From: Bacillus atrophaeus
GTDB taxonomy: Bacteria > Bacillota > Bacilli > Bacillales > Bacillaceae
Direction: 5' to 3'
NCBI RefSeq assembly: GCF_001584335.1
Contig: NZ_LSBB01000020.1
Location: 969,657-1,033,656 of the forward strand
Length of the DNA: 64,000 nucleotides
Each line of letters opens with the position of its first letter. The first letter of the stretch is position 1. The notes under the pieces are model-generated. The model saw only the letters and a list, made by a program, of their open reading frames with translations, was not told where the DNA came from and searched no databases. Positions 33,545 to 42,628 of the stretch are shown one piece after another. The translations under genes were made by a program, and so were the position numbers.

Positions 33545-33580
33545 GAAAAAAACTGCCGAAATGAAGTTCGGCAGTTTAAA
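33545..33580 (-). terminator. Terminator of lexA
   Basis: On the minus strand AAACTGCCGAA and TTCGGCAGTTT pair, followed by TTTTTC, ending six bases after the lexA stop. Confidence 0.88.
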
Positions 33581-33585
33581 AGTTT

Positions 33586-34206
33586 CTAATGAACGGTTCT
33601 GAATACACCGATCACTTTTCCTAGTATACTGACATTCTGTAAAATAATCGGCTCCATTGTTGGATTTTCCGGCTGCAGCCGCACATGAGTATCTTCTTTA
33701 TAGAAGCGTTTGACTGTAGCTTCATCATCCTCCGTCATGGCGACAACGATCTCTCCGTTGTTGGCAGTGCTTTGCTGCTTTACAATGACGTAATCTTTAT
33801 CGAGAATTCCGGCATCAATCATACTTTCACCCATAATCTCCAGCATAAACACGTGCTCGTCCGGCGGAACCATCCGATCAGGCAGCGGGAAATACTCCTC
33901 AATATTCTCTACTGCTGTAATGGGGCTTCCTGCCGTTACTTTTCCGATAACAGGCACATTAACAACTTGGCTTTTCGGAATTTGCACTTCTTCTTCATCT
34001 AGTATTTCTATCGCTCTTGGTTTTGTCGGATCACGCCTGATCAGCCCCTTCGTCTCTAAACGAGCCAAATGCCCGTGGACAGTCGAACTGGACGCAAGGC
34101 CTACAGCCTCCCCAATCTCCCTTACAGAAGGCGGATATCCTTTTGTTTTTACCTCTGCTTTTATAAAACGGAGGATATCAAGTTGCCTTTTTGATAGCTT
34201 CGTCAT
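33586..34206 (-). CDS. lexA: SOS repressor LexA
   Basis: A 206-residue repressor of the SOS response. The N-terminal winged helix (residues 1-65, with [20 protein letters not shown] as recognition region) is joined to an S24 protease-like domain. The self-cleavage bond is Ala92-Gly93 (VTAGSP), with catalytic Ser128 (GESMID) and Lys near YVIVKQQ. RecA filaments on single-stranded DNA trigger cleavage. ATG 34206 has GAGGTG upstream; the extension to 34443 runs through the operator region and is rejected. It is divergent from yneA over three LexA boxes, so it represses itself and yneA. Confidence 0.97.
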   Translation of the reverse strand: MTKLSKRQLDILRFIKAEVKTKGYPPSVREIGEAVGLASSSTVHGHLARLETKGLIRRDPTKPRAIEILDEEEVQIPKSQVVNVPVIGKVTAGSPITAVENIEEYFPLPDRMVPPDEHVFMLEIMGESMIDAGILDKDYVIVKQQSTANNGEIVVAMTEDDEATVKRFYKEDTHVRLQPENPTMEPIILQNVSILGKVIGVFRTVH

Positions 34207-34263
34207 TTTTCGCACCTCTAACGTCGATTTTAAGTAGATTATAGCATGATTTTCCTTACAGTA

Positions 34264-34343
34264 CAAACATAGGTTCGAAAAAAACAATTGACAGAAACAT
34301 TTGTTCGTATATACTTGAGTTATAAAAAGCGAACAAACATTCT
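34264..34343. promoter_or_regulatory. Three LexA (SOS) boxes and yneA promoter
   Basis: Boxes at 34264-34277 (CGAACCTATGTTTG on the minus strand), 34294-34307 (GAAACATTTGTTCG) and 34330-34343 (CGAACAAACATTCT) match the B. subtilis consensus CGAACNNNNGTTCG with one to three mismatches each. The yneA promoter is -35 TTGACA (34288-34293) and -10 TATACT (34310-34315), so the middle box fills its spacer. LexA bound here would shut both lexA and yneA. Confidence 0.9.
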
Positions 34344-34360
34344 TATCGGAGGTTGTTTTT

Positions 34361-34672
34361 ATGATTAAAGAATTTATTATCTTTGTCGGCCTGTTCACGG
34401 GAGTTTTAAGTGCTGTTATTCTTCTTTTATCATTTACAAACAATGATCAAGAGCAAAATCAATATGTTAAAATAGAAGTCCAATCGGGAGATACGCTTTG
34501 GTCGTTGGCTGATCAGGTGTCTCATACGAAAAAGATAAACAAAAAGGATTTTATTGAATGGGTAACGGAGGAAAATAATCTTCAGACTTCTGATATACAG
34601 GCGGGAGATGTATTAATGCTTCCCTTAAAAAAGGAACATCCTGCTGCATATCAATTGGCAACTGTTAAATAG
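34361..34672 (+). CDS. yneA: SOS cell-division inhibitor YneA
   Basis: A 103-residue membrane-anchored protein with one N-terminal span (residues about 4-24) and an extracytoplasmic LysM domain ([14 protein letters not shown] to GDVLMLP, residues about 41-90). In B. subtilis it delays septation during DNA damage and is degraded by extracellular proteases. GGAGGT at 34349-34354 serves ATG 34361. It is first of the SOS operon yneA-yneB-ynzC, directly under LexA. Confidence 0.95.
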   Translation: MIKEFIIFVGLFTGVLSAVILLLSFTNNDQEQNQYVKIEVQSGDTLWSLADQVSHTKKINKKDFIEWVTEENNLQTSDIQAGDVLMLPLKKEHPAAYQLATVK

Positions 34673-34685
34673 AGAGGAAAGATAG

Positions 34686-35342
<657 letters not shown>

Positions 35343-35412
35343 TGAGTGAATCGTTTGTAAAACCTCTGCTGATTTAGTAGTATAAAGGCAAAATGGAATA
35401 AAGGAGTTTAAC

Positions 35413-35646
35413 ATGATTTCAAACGAAAAAATTGCCAGAATCAATGAGCTTGCTGCAAAAGCGAAATCAGGCGTTATTACTGATGATGAAAAAGCTGAGC
35501 AGAAGAAGCTTCGTGAAGAATACCTCAAAGGATTTCGCTCTTCTATGAAAAACACACTGAAAAGTGTTAAAATCATTGATCCTGAAGGCAATGATGTAAC
35601 ACCAGAAAAACTAAAAAGAGAAAAAAGAAATAACAAGCTGCACTAA
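35413..35646 (+). CDS. ynzC: DUF896 small protein YnzC
   Basis: A 77-residue basic helical-hairpin protein (DUF896), with the family core [20 protein letters not shown] and [22 protein letters not shown] precedes ATG 35413. It is the last gene of yneA-yneB-ynzC before a terminator. The structure is known for the family, the role is not. Confidence 0.93.
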   Translation: MISNEKIARINELAAKAKSGVITDDEKAEQKKLREEYLKGFRSSMKNTLKSVKIIDPEGNDVTPEKLKREKRNNKLH

Positions 35647-35648
35647 TA

Positions 35649-35682
35649 TAAAAGGAATACGTCAATATCGTATTCCTTTTTG
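35649..35682 (+). terminator. Terminator of the yneA operon
   Basis: AAAGGAATACG pairs with CGTATTCCTTTT, followed by TTGG, three bases after ynzC. Confidence 0.88.
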
Positions 35683-35813
35683 GTATATACTAACAACGTC
35701 AGTGTAAGCGACATTTTTCAACAAGTTTCTCTCAAATTTAAGCTGAAACAGTTGAGAAAAACGCTTCGGAGATTTATGATGAAGAGGTACAACACATATG
35801 GAAGGGGATTTTT

Positions 35814-37817
35814 ATGGATACAATTGAAAAGAAATCAGTTGCTACCATACGCACACTATCTATAGACGCTATTGAAAAAGCAAACTCCGGTCATCCGGGA
35901 ATGCCTATGGGGGCTGCTCCTATGGCATATACGCTATGGACAAAAATTATGAATGTAAGTCCGAAGAACCCTGGCTGGTTTAATCGTGACCGTTTTGTTT
36001 TATCTGCGGGACACGGCTCAATGCTTTTATACAGTATGCTTCATTTAAGCGGGTACGATCTCAGTATTGATGATCTAAAGGGATTCCGCCAATGGGGCAG
36101 CAAAACACCTGGACATCCTGAATACGGGCATACAGCAGGTGTTGACGCGACAACAGGGCCGCTCGGACAGGGAATCGGAATGGCAGTTGGGATGGCTATT
36201 GCAGAACGCCACTTAGCAGAAACATACAACCGCGATTCATTCAACGTAGTAGATCATTATACATACAGCATTTGCGGTGATGGTGACTTGATGGAGGGTA
36301 TCTCTTCAGAAGCGGCTTCACTGGCAGGCCATCTTCAGCTGGGACGTCTGGTCGTACTTTACGATTCTAATGACATCTCGTTAGACGGAGACTTAGACCG
36401 CTCATTCTCAGAAAATGTAAAGCAGCGTTTTGAGGCAATGAATTGGGAAGTTCTCTATGTCGAAGACGGTAACAATATCGAAGAATTAACTGCCGCTCTT
36501 GAAAAAGCGCGCCAAAATGAAAAAAAACCTACATTAATTGAAGTAAAAACAACCATTGGATTCGGTTCACCTAACCGCGCAGGTACATCAGGTGTTCACG
36601 GTGCGCCGCTTGGTTCAGAGGAAAGTAAATTAACTAAAGAAGCTTATGCATGGACATATGAAGAGGACTTCTATGTACCGTCAGAAGTATACGACCATTT
36701 TAAACAAACGGTAAAAGAAGCAGGAGAGAAGAAAGAGCAGGAATGGAACGAGCTCTTCGACAAATATAAAGAAATCTACCCTGAACTTGCTGAACAGTTA
36801 GAGCTTGGCATCAAAGGAGAACTTCCGAAAGATTGGGATAAAGAGGTTCCTGTTTATGAAAAAGGAAGCAGCTTAGCTTCACGCGCATCTTCCGGAGAAG
36901 TTTTAAATGGCATTGCAAAGCAGATCCCTTATTTTGTAGGAGGATCGGCTGACCTTGCAGGGTCAAATAAAACCAATATTAAAAATGCCGCAGATTATAC
37001 GGCAGCCGACTATTCAGGCCGTAATTTCTGGTTCGGTGTTCGTGAATTTGCAATGGGTGCCGCATTAAACGGAATGGCGCTTCACGGCGGTCTTCGGGTA
37101 TTCGGCGGAACATTCTTTGTCTTCTCTGATTATTTAAGACCGGCAATCCGTCTCGCTTCATTAATGGGGCTTCCGGTAACCTATGTATTCACTCATGACA
37201 GCATTGCTGTAGGAGAAGACGGACCGACGCATGAGCCGGTGGAACAGCTTGCTTCTTTACGTGCTATGCCTAATCTCTCAGTCATCAGACCGGCTGACGG
37301 CAATGAAACGGCAGCTGCTTGGAAGCTCGCATTACAAAGCAAGGATCATCCGACGGCCTTGGTGCTCACCCGTCAAAACCTTCCTACTATCGATCAAACT
37401 GCTGATGTAGCTTTAGCAGGTGTTGAGAAAGGTGCTTATGTCGTATCTAAAGCACAAAATGATTCACCTGATGCCCTTCTTTTAGCTACAGGTTCTGAAG
37501 TAGGACTTGCGATTGAAGCACAGGCTGAATTGGCAAAAGAAAATATCCACGTGTCAGTCGTAAGTATGCCGGCATGGGATCGTTTTGAAAAGCAATCAGA
37601 CGAATATAAAAATTCCGTACTTCCAGCAGATGTGAAAAAACGTCTTGCTATTGAAATGGGAGCTTCATTTGGATGGGGTAAATATACAGGGCTTGAGGGT
37701 GACGTGCTTGGTATTGATCAATTCGGCGCCTCCGCTCCTGGTGAAACCATTATGAAAGAATACGGTTTCTCTGTATCAAACGTAGTTGATCGTGTGAAGA
37801 AATTAATAAGCAAATAA
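35814..37817 (+). CDS. tkt: Transketolase
   Basis: A 667-residue thiamine diphosphate enzyme of the non-oxidative pentose phosphate pathway that moves two-carbon units between sugar phosphates. The TPP/Mg motif is [20 protein letters not shown] (about residues 154-173), the pyrimidine domain has [20 protein letters not shown] and [15 protein letters not shown], and the C-terminal domain starts near residue 530. AAGGGGAT before ATG 35814. It is a single gene between terminators, close to full family length (about 665). Firm call. Confidence 0.98.
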   Translation: MDTIEKKSVATIRTLSIDAIEKANSGHPGMPMGAAPMAYTLWTKIMNVSPKNPGWFNRDRFVLSAGHGSMLLYSMLHLSGYDLSIDDLKGFRQWGSKTPGHPEYGHTAGVDATTGPLGQGIGMAVGMAIAERHLAETYNRDSFNVVDHYTYSICGDGDLMEGISSEAASLAGHLQLGRLVVLYDSNDISLDGDLDRSFSENVKQRFEAMNWEVLYVEDGNNIEELTAALEKARQNEKKPTLIEVKTTIGFGSPNRAGTSGVHGAPLGSEESKLTKEAYAWTYEEDFYVPSEVYDHFKQTVKEAGEKKEQEWNELFDKYKEIYPELAEQLELGIKGELPKDWDKEVPVYEKGSSLASRASSGEVLNGIAKQIPYFVGGSADLAGSNKTNIKNAADYTAADYSGRNFWFGVREFAMGAALNGMALHGGLRVFGGTFFVFSDYLRPAIRLASLMGLPVTYVFTHDSIAVGEDGPTHEPVEQLASLRAMPNLSVIRPADGNETAAAWKLALQSKDHPTALVLTRQNLPTIDQTADVALAGVEKGAYVVSKAQNDSPDALLLATGSEVGLAIEAQAELAKENIHVSVVSMPAWDRFEKQSDEYKNSVLPADVKKRLAIEMGASFGWGKYTGLEGDVLGIDQFGASAPGETIMKEYGFSVSNVVDRVKKLISK

Positions 37818-37825
37818 GTGTTTGT

Positions 37826-37855
37826 AAGGGGATGAGTCAAATCATCCTCTTTTTC
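37826..37855 (+). terminator. Terminator of tkt
   Basis: AAGGGGATGA and TCATCCTC(T) pair around GTCAAA, followed by TTTTTCATG, nine bases after tkt. Confidence 0.85.
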
Positions 37856-37967
37856 ATGTTTATACGACAAAAATAGTATAATGATTTTAACAGTAATAGA
37901 CATTTCTTTCTTTTCTTCTTTTGTATAATAGAGAGCATATTAAGGCGCTGAATAAGGGGATGAGAGA

Positions 37968-38414
37968 ATGGAACGTCATTACTATACCTATTTAATTAAA
38001 GATGAGTTTGCCAATCACTATTTTGGTCGGGAATCAGTCATGTTTAAGCTTTTTCAAGACTATCATTGGACGAATCTGACACCTCAGCAATATCAAATGA
38101 CTGAAAGACAAATTCAATATATTACGAAGCCGATCCCGATGTTACATATGCACCAGCGTTTAAAAATGAATTTAAGCAATGTAGATTATACGCAGCTGGA
38201 TCATATTTATAGATTATCTCTTCCGAAAGCAAAGGGTTATGCAACGTTTATGATGAAAGAACAGATGATTGAGATTGTAGCATCCGGAGATTACGAGTCA
38301 GAAACGATTTTCTTTGAAGTTCTTCGAAAAGTGAGCCCTTGTTTTCTCGCAATGGATTTTGGAGCGCAGCGGTATGGGTGGCTAAATCCGGTGAAAGAAA
38401 GAAATTTTGTCTAA
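37968..38414 (+). CDS. sirA: DnaA inhibitor SirA
   Basis: A 148-residue sporulation inhibitor of DNA replication (formerly YneE) that binds domain I of DnaA and blocks initiation under Spo0A control. The start MERHYYTYLIKDEFANHYFG and the DFGAQRYGWLNP end match the B. subtilis protein. AAGGGGATGAG precedes ATG 37968. TATAAT at about 37923-37928 is the likely -10. The gene is followed 85 bases later by yneF without a clear terminator between them. Confidence 0.95.
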   Translation: MERHYYTYLIKDEFANHYFGRESVMFKLFQDYHWTNLTPQQYQMTERQIQYITKPIPMLHMHQRLKMNLSNVDYTQLDHIYRLSLPKAKGYATFMMKEQMIEIVASGDYESETIFFEVLRKVSPCFLAMDFGAQRYGWLNPVKERNFV

Positions 38415-38499
38415 AACCGAAGAAAAAGAGATGTAAATGTTGTATAATAGCCTTTGGTTTAGTACACTTTAAACTAGACAACATGAAGGAGGAAGTAAA

Positions 38500-38718
38500 A
38501 TGGATTTATGGGTTGTCATCCTAGTGGGCGTTTTAGCATTGCTCGCGGGTGTTGCACTCGGATTTTTTATCGCTCGTAAGTATATGATGAGCTACTTGAA
38601 AAAGAATCCGCCTATTAATGAACAAATGTTACGCATGATGATGATGCAAATGGGAATGAAACCTTCTCAAAAGAAAATTAATCAAATGATGAAAGCCATG
38701 AATAATCAAACGAAATAA
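38500..38718 (+). CDS. yneF: UPF0154 membrane protein YneF
   Basis: A 72-residue UPF0154 protein with one N-terminal span ([20 protein letters not shown], residues 4-23) and a Met/Lys-rich cytoplasmic tail ([20 protein letters not shown]). Its function is unknown. GAAGGAGGAAG precedes ATG 38500. It ends at a bidirectional terminator shared with ynzD. Confidence 0.94.
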   Translation: MDLWVVILVGVLALLAGVALGFFIARKYMMSYLKKNPPINEQMLRMMMMQMGMKPSQKKINQMMKAMNNQTK

Positions 38719-38758
38719 TACGTAAAGATTATGACATAGAAGAAACATGGTTATGAAA

Positions 38759-38786
38759 TAAAAAACCCGCTTAAAGGGTTTTTTAT
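38759..38786. terminator. Bidirectional terminator
   Basis: AAAACCC-GCTTAAA-GGGTTTT flanked by A- and T-runs, between the convergent genes yneF and ynzD. Confidence 0.85.
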
Positions 38787-38799
38787 TTTGGAATCATTA

Positions 38800-38967
38800 T
38801 TAACCGGTGCCTCCGGAATGCTGTTGTTTTTGATATTGTATGAGAAGGTGGTCAAGCTCCTGACTGAGTTCTATCGTAATGTGGGACGTCATTCCATTGG
38901 CCATGACAATTTGCAAAAGCTCGGCTCTCTTTTTTTCAATTTCATTTAATAGATGCTCTCTAATCAC
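38800..38967 (-). CDS. ynzD: Spo0E-family aspartyl-phosphatase YnzD
   Basis: A 55-residue two-helix phosphatase that removes phosphate from Spo0A~P and so delays sporulation. The family signature SQELD (residues about 33-37) with the preceding helix REHLLNEIEKKRAELLQIVM is intact. GTG 38967 is chosen: AAAGGA at 38977-38982 has a nine-base spacing and the product then matches the known length (57 in strain 168). The longer frame to 39012 would add 15 residues without support. Confidence 0.9.
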   Translation of the reverse strand: MIREHLLNEIEKKRAELLQIVMANGMTSHITIELSQELDHLLIQYQKQQHSGGTG

Positions 38968-39189
38968 AGGGATGTATCCTTTCATACATAGATCTTTCAT
39001 TTTGAATGCCATTATTATATCCCATATTTATACTGATTTTCAAATGAGAAGGAGTATAATATCTCAATGTCAAATTAAATTATATAAGGTTTTTCTCTAA
39101 ATAGAAATCCTTCAGGCTGAAGTGTTAAAAAAATGAAATGATTTTGTCATAACTTGAAAGGTTTGCTAACTTGAAAGGAGTTTATATGC

Positions 39190-39894
39190 ATGGATATTAA
39201 TTATTTTTTGGCATTCGGAGCCGGCTTCTTATCGTTTATTTCACCTTGCTGCCTTCCGTTGTACCCTGCTTTTCTGTCATATATTACTGGTGTCAGTATG
39301 GATGAAGTCAAGTCGGAAAAGCTTCTTTTGCAAAAAAGGAGCCTGATTCATACACTGTTTTTTTTGCTGGGTTTTTCAGTGATTTTTATCGCACTTGGTT
39401 ACGGCACTTCGTTAATCGGCGGCTTTTTTAGAGATTATCATGATGCCATCCGTCAAATAGGAGCTCTATTCATCATCCTGTTTGGCTTCATCACACTTGG
39501 TGTGTTCCGTCCGGACATACTGATGAAAGAGCGCAGAGTTCATTTCAAACACAGGCCTGCCGGGTTTGTAGGTTCTATTTTAACGGGAATGGCTTTTTCA
39601 GCAGGGTGGACACCGTGCACAGGACCGATTTTGGCTGCCCTCCTTGCGCTTGCTAACACAAATCCTGCCTCAGCTGTTCCGTACATGATTTTATATGTTC
39701 TTGGTTTTGCAATTCCTTTTCTATTATTGTCTTTCTTCATTACGAGATTGAAATGGATAAGAAAGAATCAGCTTCTAATCATGAAAATTGGCGGGGTCCT
39801 TATGGTATTGATTGGTGTGCTGTTATTTTTTGATTGGATGACCTTAATCATCATTATGTTATCATCGCTATTCGGAGAATTTACAGGTTTCTGA
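39190..39894 (+). CDS. ccdA: Thiol-disulfide carrier CcdA
   Basis: A 234-residue DsbD-like membrane protein with six spans that passes reducing equivalents from cytosolic thioredoxin to the outside for cytochrome c maturation and spore synthesis. The two redox cysteines lie in SPCCLPLYP (residue about 21) and WTPCTGP (about 141). GAAAGGAG at 39172-39179 serves ATG 39190. It is the first of ccdA-yneI-ccdC, with yneI starting 91 bases on. Confidence 0.96.
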   Translation: MDINYFLAFGAGFLSFISPCCLPLYPAFLSYITGVSMDEVKSEKLLLQKRSLIHTLFFLLGFSVIFIALGYGTSLIGGFFRDYHDAIRQIGALFIILFGFITLGVFRPDILMKERRVHFKHRPAGFVGSILTGMAFSAGWTPCTGPILAALLALANTNPASAVPYMILYVLGFAIPFLLLSFFITRLKWIRKNQLLIMKIGGVLMVLIGVLLFFDWMTLIIIMLSSLFGEFTGF

Positions 39895-39985
39895 CACATA
39901 AACAACTTTTGAACTACTATTTACCCCTTTGTTTTTGGTACAATAATACTATTGATAAAGGATATCGTTTTATTTGGAGGGGAAT

Positions 39986-40348
39986 ATGACAAGAGTTTTA
40001 GTTGTAGACGACGCCAAGTTCATGAGGGTGAAGATTAGAGAGATCTTAGAAGCCGCAAATTACATAGTAGCAGGTGAAGCGGCGGACGGTGAGGAGGCAG
40101 CTGATTTGTACCAGAGGCTCCGTCCTGATCTTGTGACAATGGACGTTACAATGCCGCTCAAAAACGGCATACAGGCGCTTCAGGAAATCATGTCGTTTGA
40201 CCCGAAAGCAAATGTCATCATGTGCACCGCAATGCGGCAGCAGCGGATAGTAGTGGAAGCAATTGAACTGGGTGCAAAGGATTTTATTATGAAACCATTT
40301 GAGGAATCAAAAGTTTTGGAAGCTGTTAATCGCGTGATGGGAAAATGA
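39986..40348 (+). CDS. yneI: CheY-like response regulator YneI
   Basis: A 120-residue stand-alone receiver domain. The acidic pocket is DD (residues 8-9), the phospho-acceptor is Asp in LVTMDVTMPLKNG (about residue 52), with Thr in MCTAM and Lys in IMKPF (about residue 104). No output domain is present. GGAGGGGA precedes ATG 39986; ATG/GTG starts upstream (39974) place the ribosome site inside the gene. It lies between ccdA and ccdC in B. subtilis too. Its partner kinase is unknown. Confidence 0.95.
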   Translation: MTRVLVVDDAKFMRVKIREILEAANYIVAGEAADGEEAADLYQRLRPDLVTMDVTMPLKNGIQALQEIMSFDPKANVIMCTAMRQQRIVVEAIELGAKDFIMKPFEESKVLEAVNRVMGK

Positions 40349-40437
40349 AGGATTAATCTTTTCGAAATGGTTTTTTTTATTGTTTTGGAGTATAGTATAT
40401 AGTATCAATACTCAGAGCAAACAAAGGAATGATATGT

Positions 40438-40920
40438 ATGATGATTATAATTTCATCAATTATTGCCGTCTTAATGGCTGCAGCAGTGATGGTTGTCAGA
40501 ATTAAATCTTCCGATAAGCCAGTTTCACCGAAAAAAATTATTCTTCCGCCGATTTTTATGAGTACGGGTGCATTAATGTTTTTGTTTCCGGTTTTCTGGG
40601 TGACGGGTGAAGAGTTTTTAGAAGCGATCACGCTAGGCGTCATTTTCTCTATTTTTCTTATAAAAACGTCTAAATTCGAAATTAAAAATAATGAAATTTA
40701 CATGAAGCGGTCCAAAGCATTCGTTTTTATACTGGTCGGCCTTTTGGTGATCAGGATAGTGATGAAATCTATTTTGAGCACATCAGTAGATTATGGAGCC
40801 TTGAGCGGTATGTTTTGGATCTTAGCCTTCGGAATGATAGTGCCTTGGCGAATCGCAATGTATTTATCTTATCGCAAGCTTCATAACGAGATGCAAGCTG
40901 CTGATATTCAAATGAATTAA
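40438..40920 (+). CDS. ccdC: Cytochrome c biogenesis protein CcdC (YneJ)
   Basis: A 160-residue membrane protein with four to five spans, similar to CcdC (YneJ) of B. subtilis, which lies behind ccdA and yneI and is linked to cytochrome c synthesis although a mutant has little phenotype. AAAGGA at 40423-40428 gives ATG 40438 (or 40441). The conserved end WRIAMYLSYRKLHNEMQA is present. A terminator follows at once. Confidence 0.93.
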   Translation: MMIIISSIIAVLMAAAVMVVRIKSSDKPVSPKKIILPPIFMSTGALMFLFPVFWVTGEEFLEAITLGVIFSIFLIKTSKFEIKNNEIYMKRSKAFVFILVGLLVIRIVMKSILSTSVDYGALSGMFWILAFGMIVPWRIAMYLSYRKLHNEMQAADIQMN

Positions 40921-40950
40921 ACCTTTCCTATTAGGGGAAAGGTTTTTTAC
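40920..40950. terminator. Bidirectional terminator
   Basis: AACCTTTCC-TATTAG-GGGAAAGGTT followed by TTTTAC, between convergent ccdC and yneK. Confidence 0.85.
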
Positions 40951-41375
40951 TTGAGGAGGGATTTGTAAGGGTTGATGTCTATATCTTTTTCTCGAAGGTG
41001 TTTCTTTAAAAAGGTTTGGTCTCTTTTCGGGGTTGCCAAAATATAGCCTCTGATGATAAGGTCCTGATTGATTGCAGATGCCTGTTCCTTGATGGAAAGC
41101 TCTCCGATTTTTCCGGCAATTTTTGCTTTTGCGATGTCCCGGAACAGCTCTGGCACAGGCTTAACCAACTCTTCAAGAAACTCTTTGTCTTGTTTGCTCC
41201 ATAAATGCCTGCTTTTTTCAATATAGTAATCCTGCCAGTCCAGCTCTGATCGGCCATCTTCTTTCGGTAAGCGCTTTAGAAATTTGCGGAACATAAAAAA
41301 GCCGCCAATAGATAATAAAACAACCATCACAATGACCCAAAACAAAATAAACCACATAAATAAGCCCTCTAGCAT
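40947..41375 (-). CDS. yneK: DUF2621 membrane protein YneK
   Basis: A 142-residue protein with one N-terminal span (residues about 7-29) and a soluble, charged remainder (DGRSELDWQDYYIEKSRHLW onwards) typical of DUF2621. Its function is unknown. AAGGGGGTGAAC before ATG 41375 is the ribosome site. Convergent with ccdC. Confidence 0.93.
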   Translation of the reverse strand: MLEGLFMWFILFWVIVMVVLLSIGGFFMFRKFLKRLPKEDGRSELDWQDYYIEKSRHLWSKQDKEFLEELVKPVPELFRDIAKAKIAGKIGELSIKEQASAINQDLIIRGYILATPKRDQTFLKKHLREKDIDINPYKSLLK

Positions 41376-41566
41376 CTATGTTCACCCCCTTATTCTATCC
41401 ATATTGTACATGAAGAAAGTTTAGAAGAACATCATAAAAAATAATAGAAAGAAATGATAGATGTCTAGTCAAACGAGATGATAGAGCATACTCTATTGTA
41501 TAGTGATTCTGCTATTTGGCCATGGGAGTTTCACTATGAAGGGTATTTGACGACAAACGGACGGAA
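41376..41566. other. Intergenic region
   Basis: No gene. It contains the yneK promoter region and ends at the hairpin that terminates cotM. Confidence 0.5.
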
Positions 41567-41599
41567 GAAAAGTCACTTTCACATGAAAGTGACTTTTTA
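41567..41599. terminator. Terminator of cotM
   Basis: AAGTCACTTTC-ACAT-GAAAGTGACTT with A- and T-runs on its sides, just after the cotM stop on the minus strand. Confidence 0.88.
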
Positions 41600-41601
41600 T
41601 G

Positions 41602-41979
41602 TTAGGAGATAGGAAATTGAAGAGAAAAGGAAGTCTGTTCTTCACTCTCTTCCTTATTCATAGCGACTGTCAGAATGCTGTTGGTATAATCGGTCTGAAT
41701 TGTTTTGTTACTCAGGTAAAAGGGAAGCAAGAGGCTTTTTTCTAGAGACTGTTCCGCCGTCTTGACTATCAGAATGAACTCGCACCCGCACAGGGTAATG
41801 GTCAGCTGAACCGGCTGTAATGACGTCAAGTCTGCTTCAATGATATATTGCTGACTTGTTTCATATAAATCAATAGGCAGTGTTTCATCATACCAAGCAT
41901 AAGGATCCTCGTAAAATTGGCGCAGCCAATCCTCCATACCGTCGAAGTCATTGGAGCCAGAACGTTTTGAATGAGTCAT
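41602..41979 (-). CDS. cotM: Spore outer coat protein CotM
   Basis: A 125-residue protein with an alpha-crystallin (Hsp20)-like core (residues about 35-125, PIDLYETSQQYIIEADLTSL to NSILTVAMNKE) matching CotM, an outer spore coat protein made under SigK. Two cysteines lie in LCGCEF. GGAGGAATG precedes ATG 41979. The C-terminal IXI-type motif of chaperones is absent, as in other CotM proteins. Confidence 0.94.
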   Translation of the reverse strand: MTHSKRSGSNDFDGMEDWLRQFYEDPYAWYDETLPIDLYETSQQYIIEADLTSLQPVQLTITLCGCEFILIVKTAEQSLEKSLLLPFYLSNKTIQTDYTNSILTVAMNKEESEEQTSFSLQFPIS

Positions 41980-42047
41980 GGAAGCATTCCTCCATATATA
42001 AATCCTTGCGTTATGTTATGCGGAAAATAATAAATGGGTGAAGATAT

Positions 42048-42077
42048 AAAAAAACAGACGCTAAGGTCTGTTTTTTT
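42048..42077 (-). terminator. Terminator of sspO-sspP
   Basis: On the minus strand AAACAGAC-CTTAGC-GTCTGTTT is followed by TTTTATATC, three bases after the sspP stop. Confidence 0.88.
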
Positions 42078-42079
42078 AT

Positions 42080-42226
42080 TTACATATCATGGCTTGAGTT
42101 ATGCTTTTGTCTTGTGTGGTTGCGGTTCTTTACTTTTTTGCTCCCGCTTAAAGGTTCCGGCTGTCCGGGATTATGCCCTTTAGGCGCATTTTTATGCATA
42201 TCTTTACTTGTATTTTTATTCGTCAC
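42080..42226 (-). CDS. sspP: Small acid-soluble spore protein P
   Basis: A 48-residue minor SASP (SspP, also CotL), rich in Asn, His, Lys and Ser: [20 protein letters not shown], then [15 protein letters not shown]. Made in the forespore. GTG 42226 has AGGAGGC upstream (42234-42240). It follows sspO by 24 bases on the same transcript. The length equals that of strain 168. Confidence 0.93.
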   Translation of the reverse strand: MTNKNTSKDMHKNAPKGHNPGQPEPLSGSKKVKNRNHTRQKHNSSHDM

Positions 42227-42250
42227 GTAAAGAGCCTCCTGCCGATTTTA

Positions 42251-42397
42251 TTATTGGTTTGTTTTTCTTTTTTTATTGTTCTGCCGTTCTTCTTCGGTCA
42301 GGACAAGCTGATCATTTTCAATATAGCCAGCACCTTTGCCTTGGCTTTTAGCGTCATTCATTCCATTTATGACATGATTGGCTTTTCTTTTCACCAT
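42251..42397 (-). CDS. sspO: Small acid-soluble spore protein O
   Basis: A 48-residue minor SASP (SspO, also CotK): [20 protein letters not shown], then [23 protein letters not shown] 42397 has TGAGGTGA upstream; the frame extends to 42460 without a further ribosome site. First gene of sspO-sspP, expected to be read by SigG in the forespore. Divergent from citB. Confidence 0.94.
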   Translation of the reverse strand: MVKRKANHVINGMNDAKSQGKGAGYIENDQLVLTEEERQNNKKRKTNQ

Positions 42398-42494
42398 GAT
42401 AATCACCTCATGTATAATATGGCTTTCTCTTTTGATTTGTATGAGGACGAAAAAAAACAAAAATTTTCCGAAAAAACGCTCTGATAAGGTGATC

Positions 42495-42512
42495 TTATTA
42501 TATTTAATAAAA
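42495..42512 (+). promoter_or_regulatory. Dyad upstream of citB, CcpC-site candidate
   Basis: TTATTATATTTAATAA is a near-perfect AT-rich dyad about 120 bases before citB. CcpC represses citB in B. subtilis through an AT-rich dyad of TTAT/ATAA half-sites in this region, so this is a fair candidate. The match is by eye only, and other AT-rich repeats occur nearby. Confidence 0.4.
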
Positions 42513-42628
42513 ACATTGATATTTACTTATGTATGATTTTGTTTTAAGATGAAATTGTGAGAAAATTGTGGTGAAAAATAGCGTTTCATCGAAGAAGGAT
42601 CTTGATCTTTGAAGGGGGATTTTGGAGA

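Noticed and set aside
34207..34443. N-terminal extension of lexA
   Set aside because: The frame is open but crosses all three LexA boxes and the promoters; LexA proteins begin at MTKLSKRQ, with GAGGTG just upstream of ATG 34206.
42173..42484. 103-codon plus-strand frame over sspO and sspP
   Set aside because: It is the opposite strand of two genuine spore-protein genes, which have good ribosome sites and known sequences.
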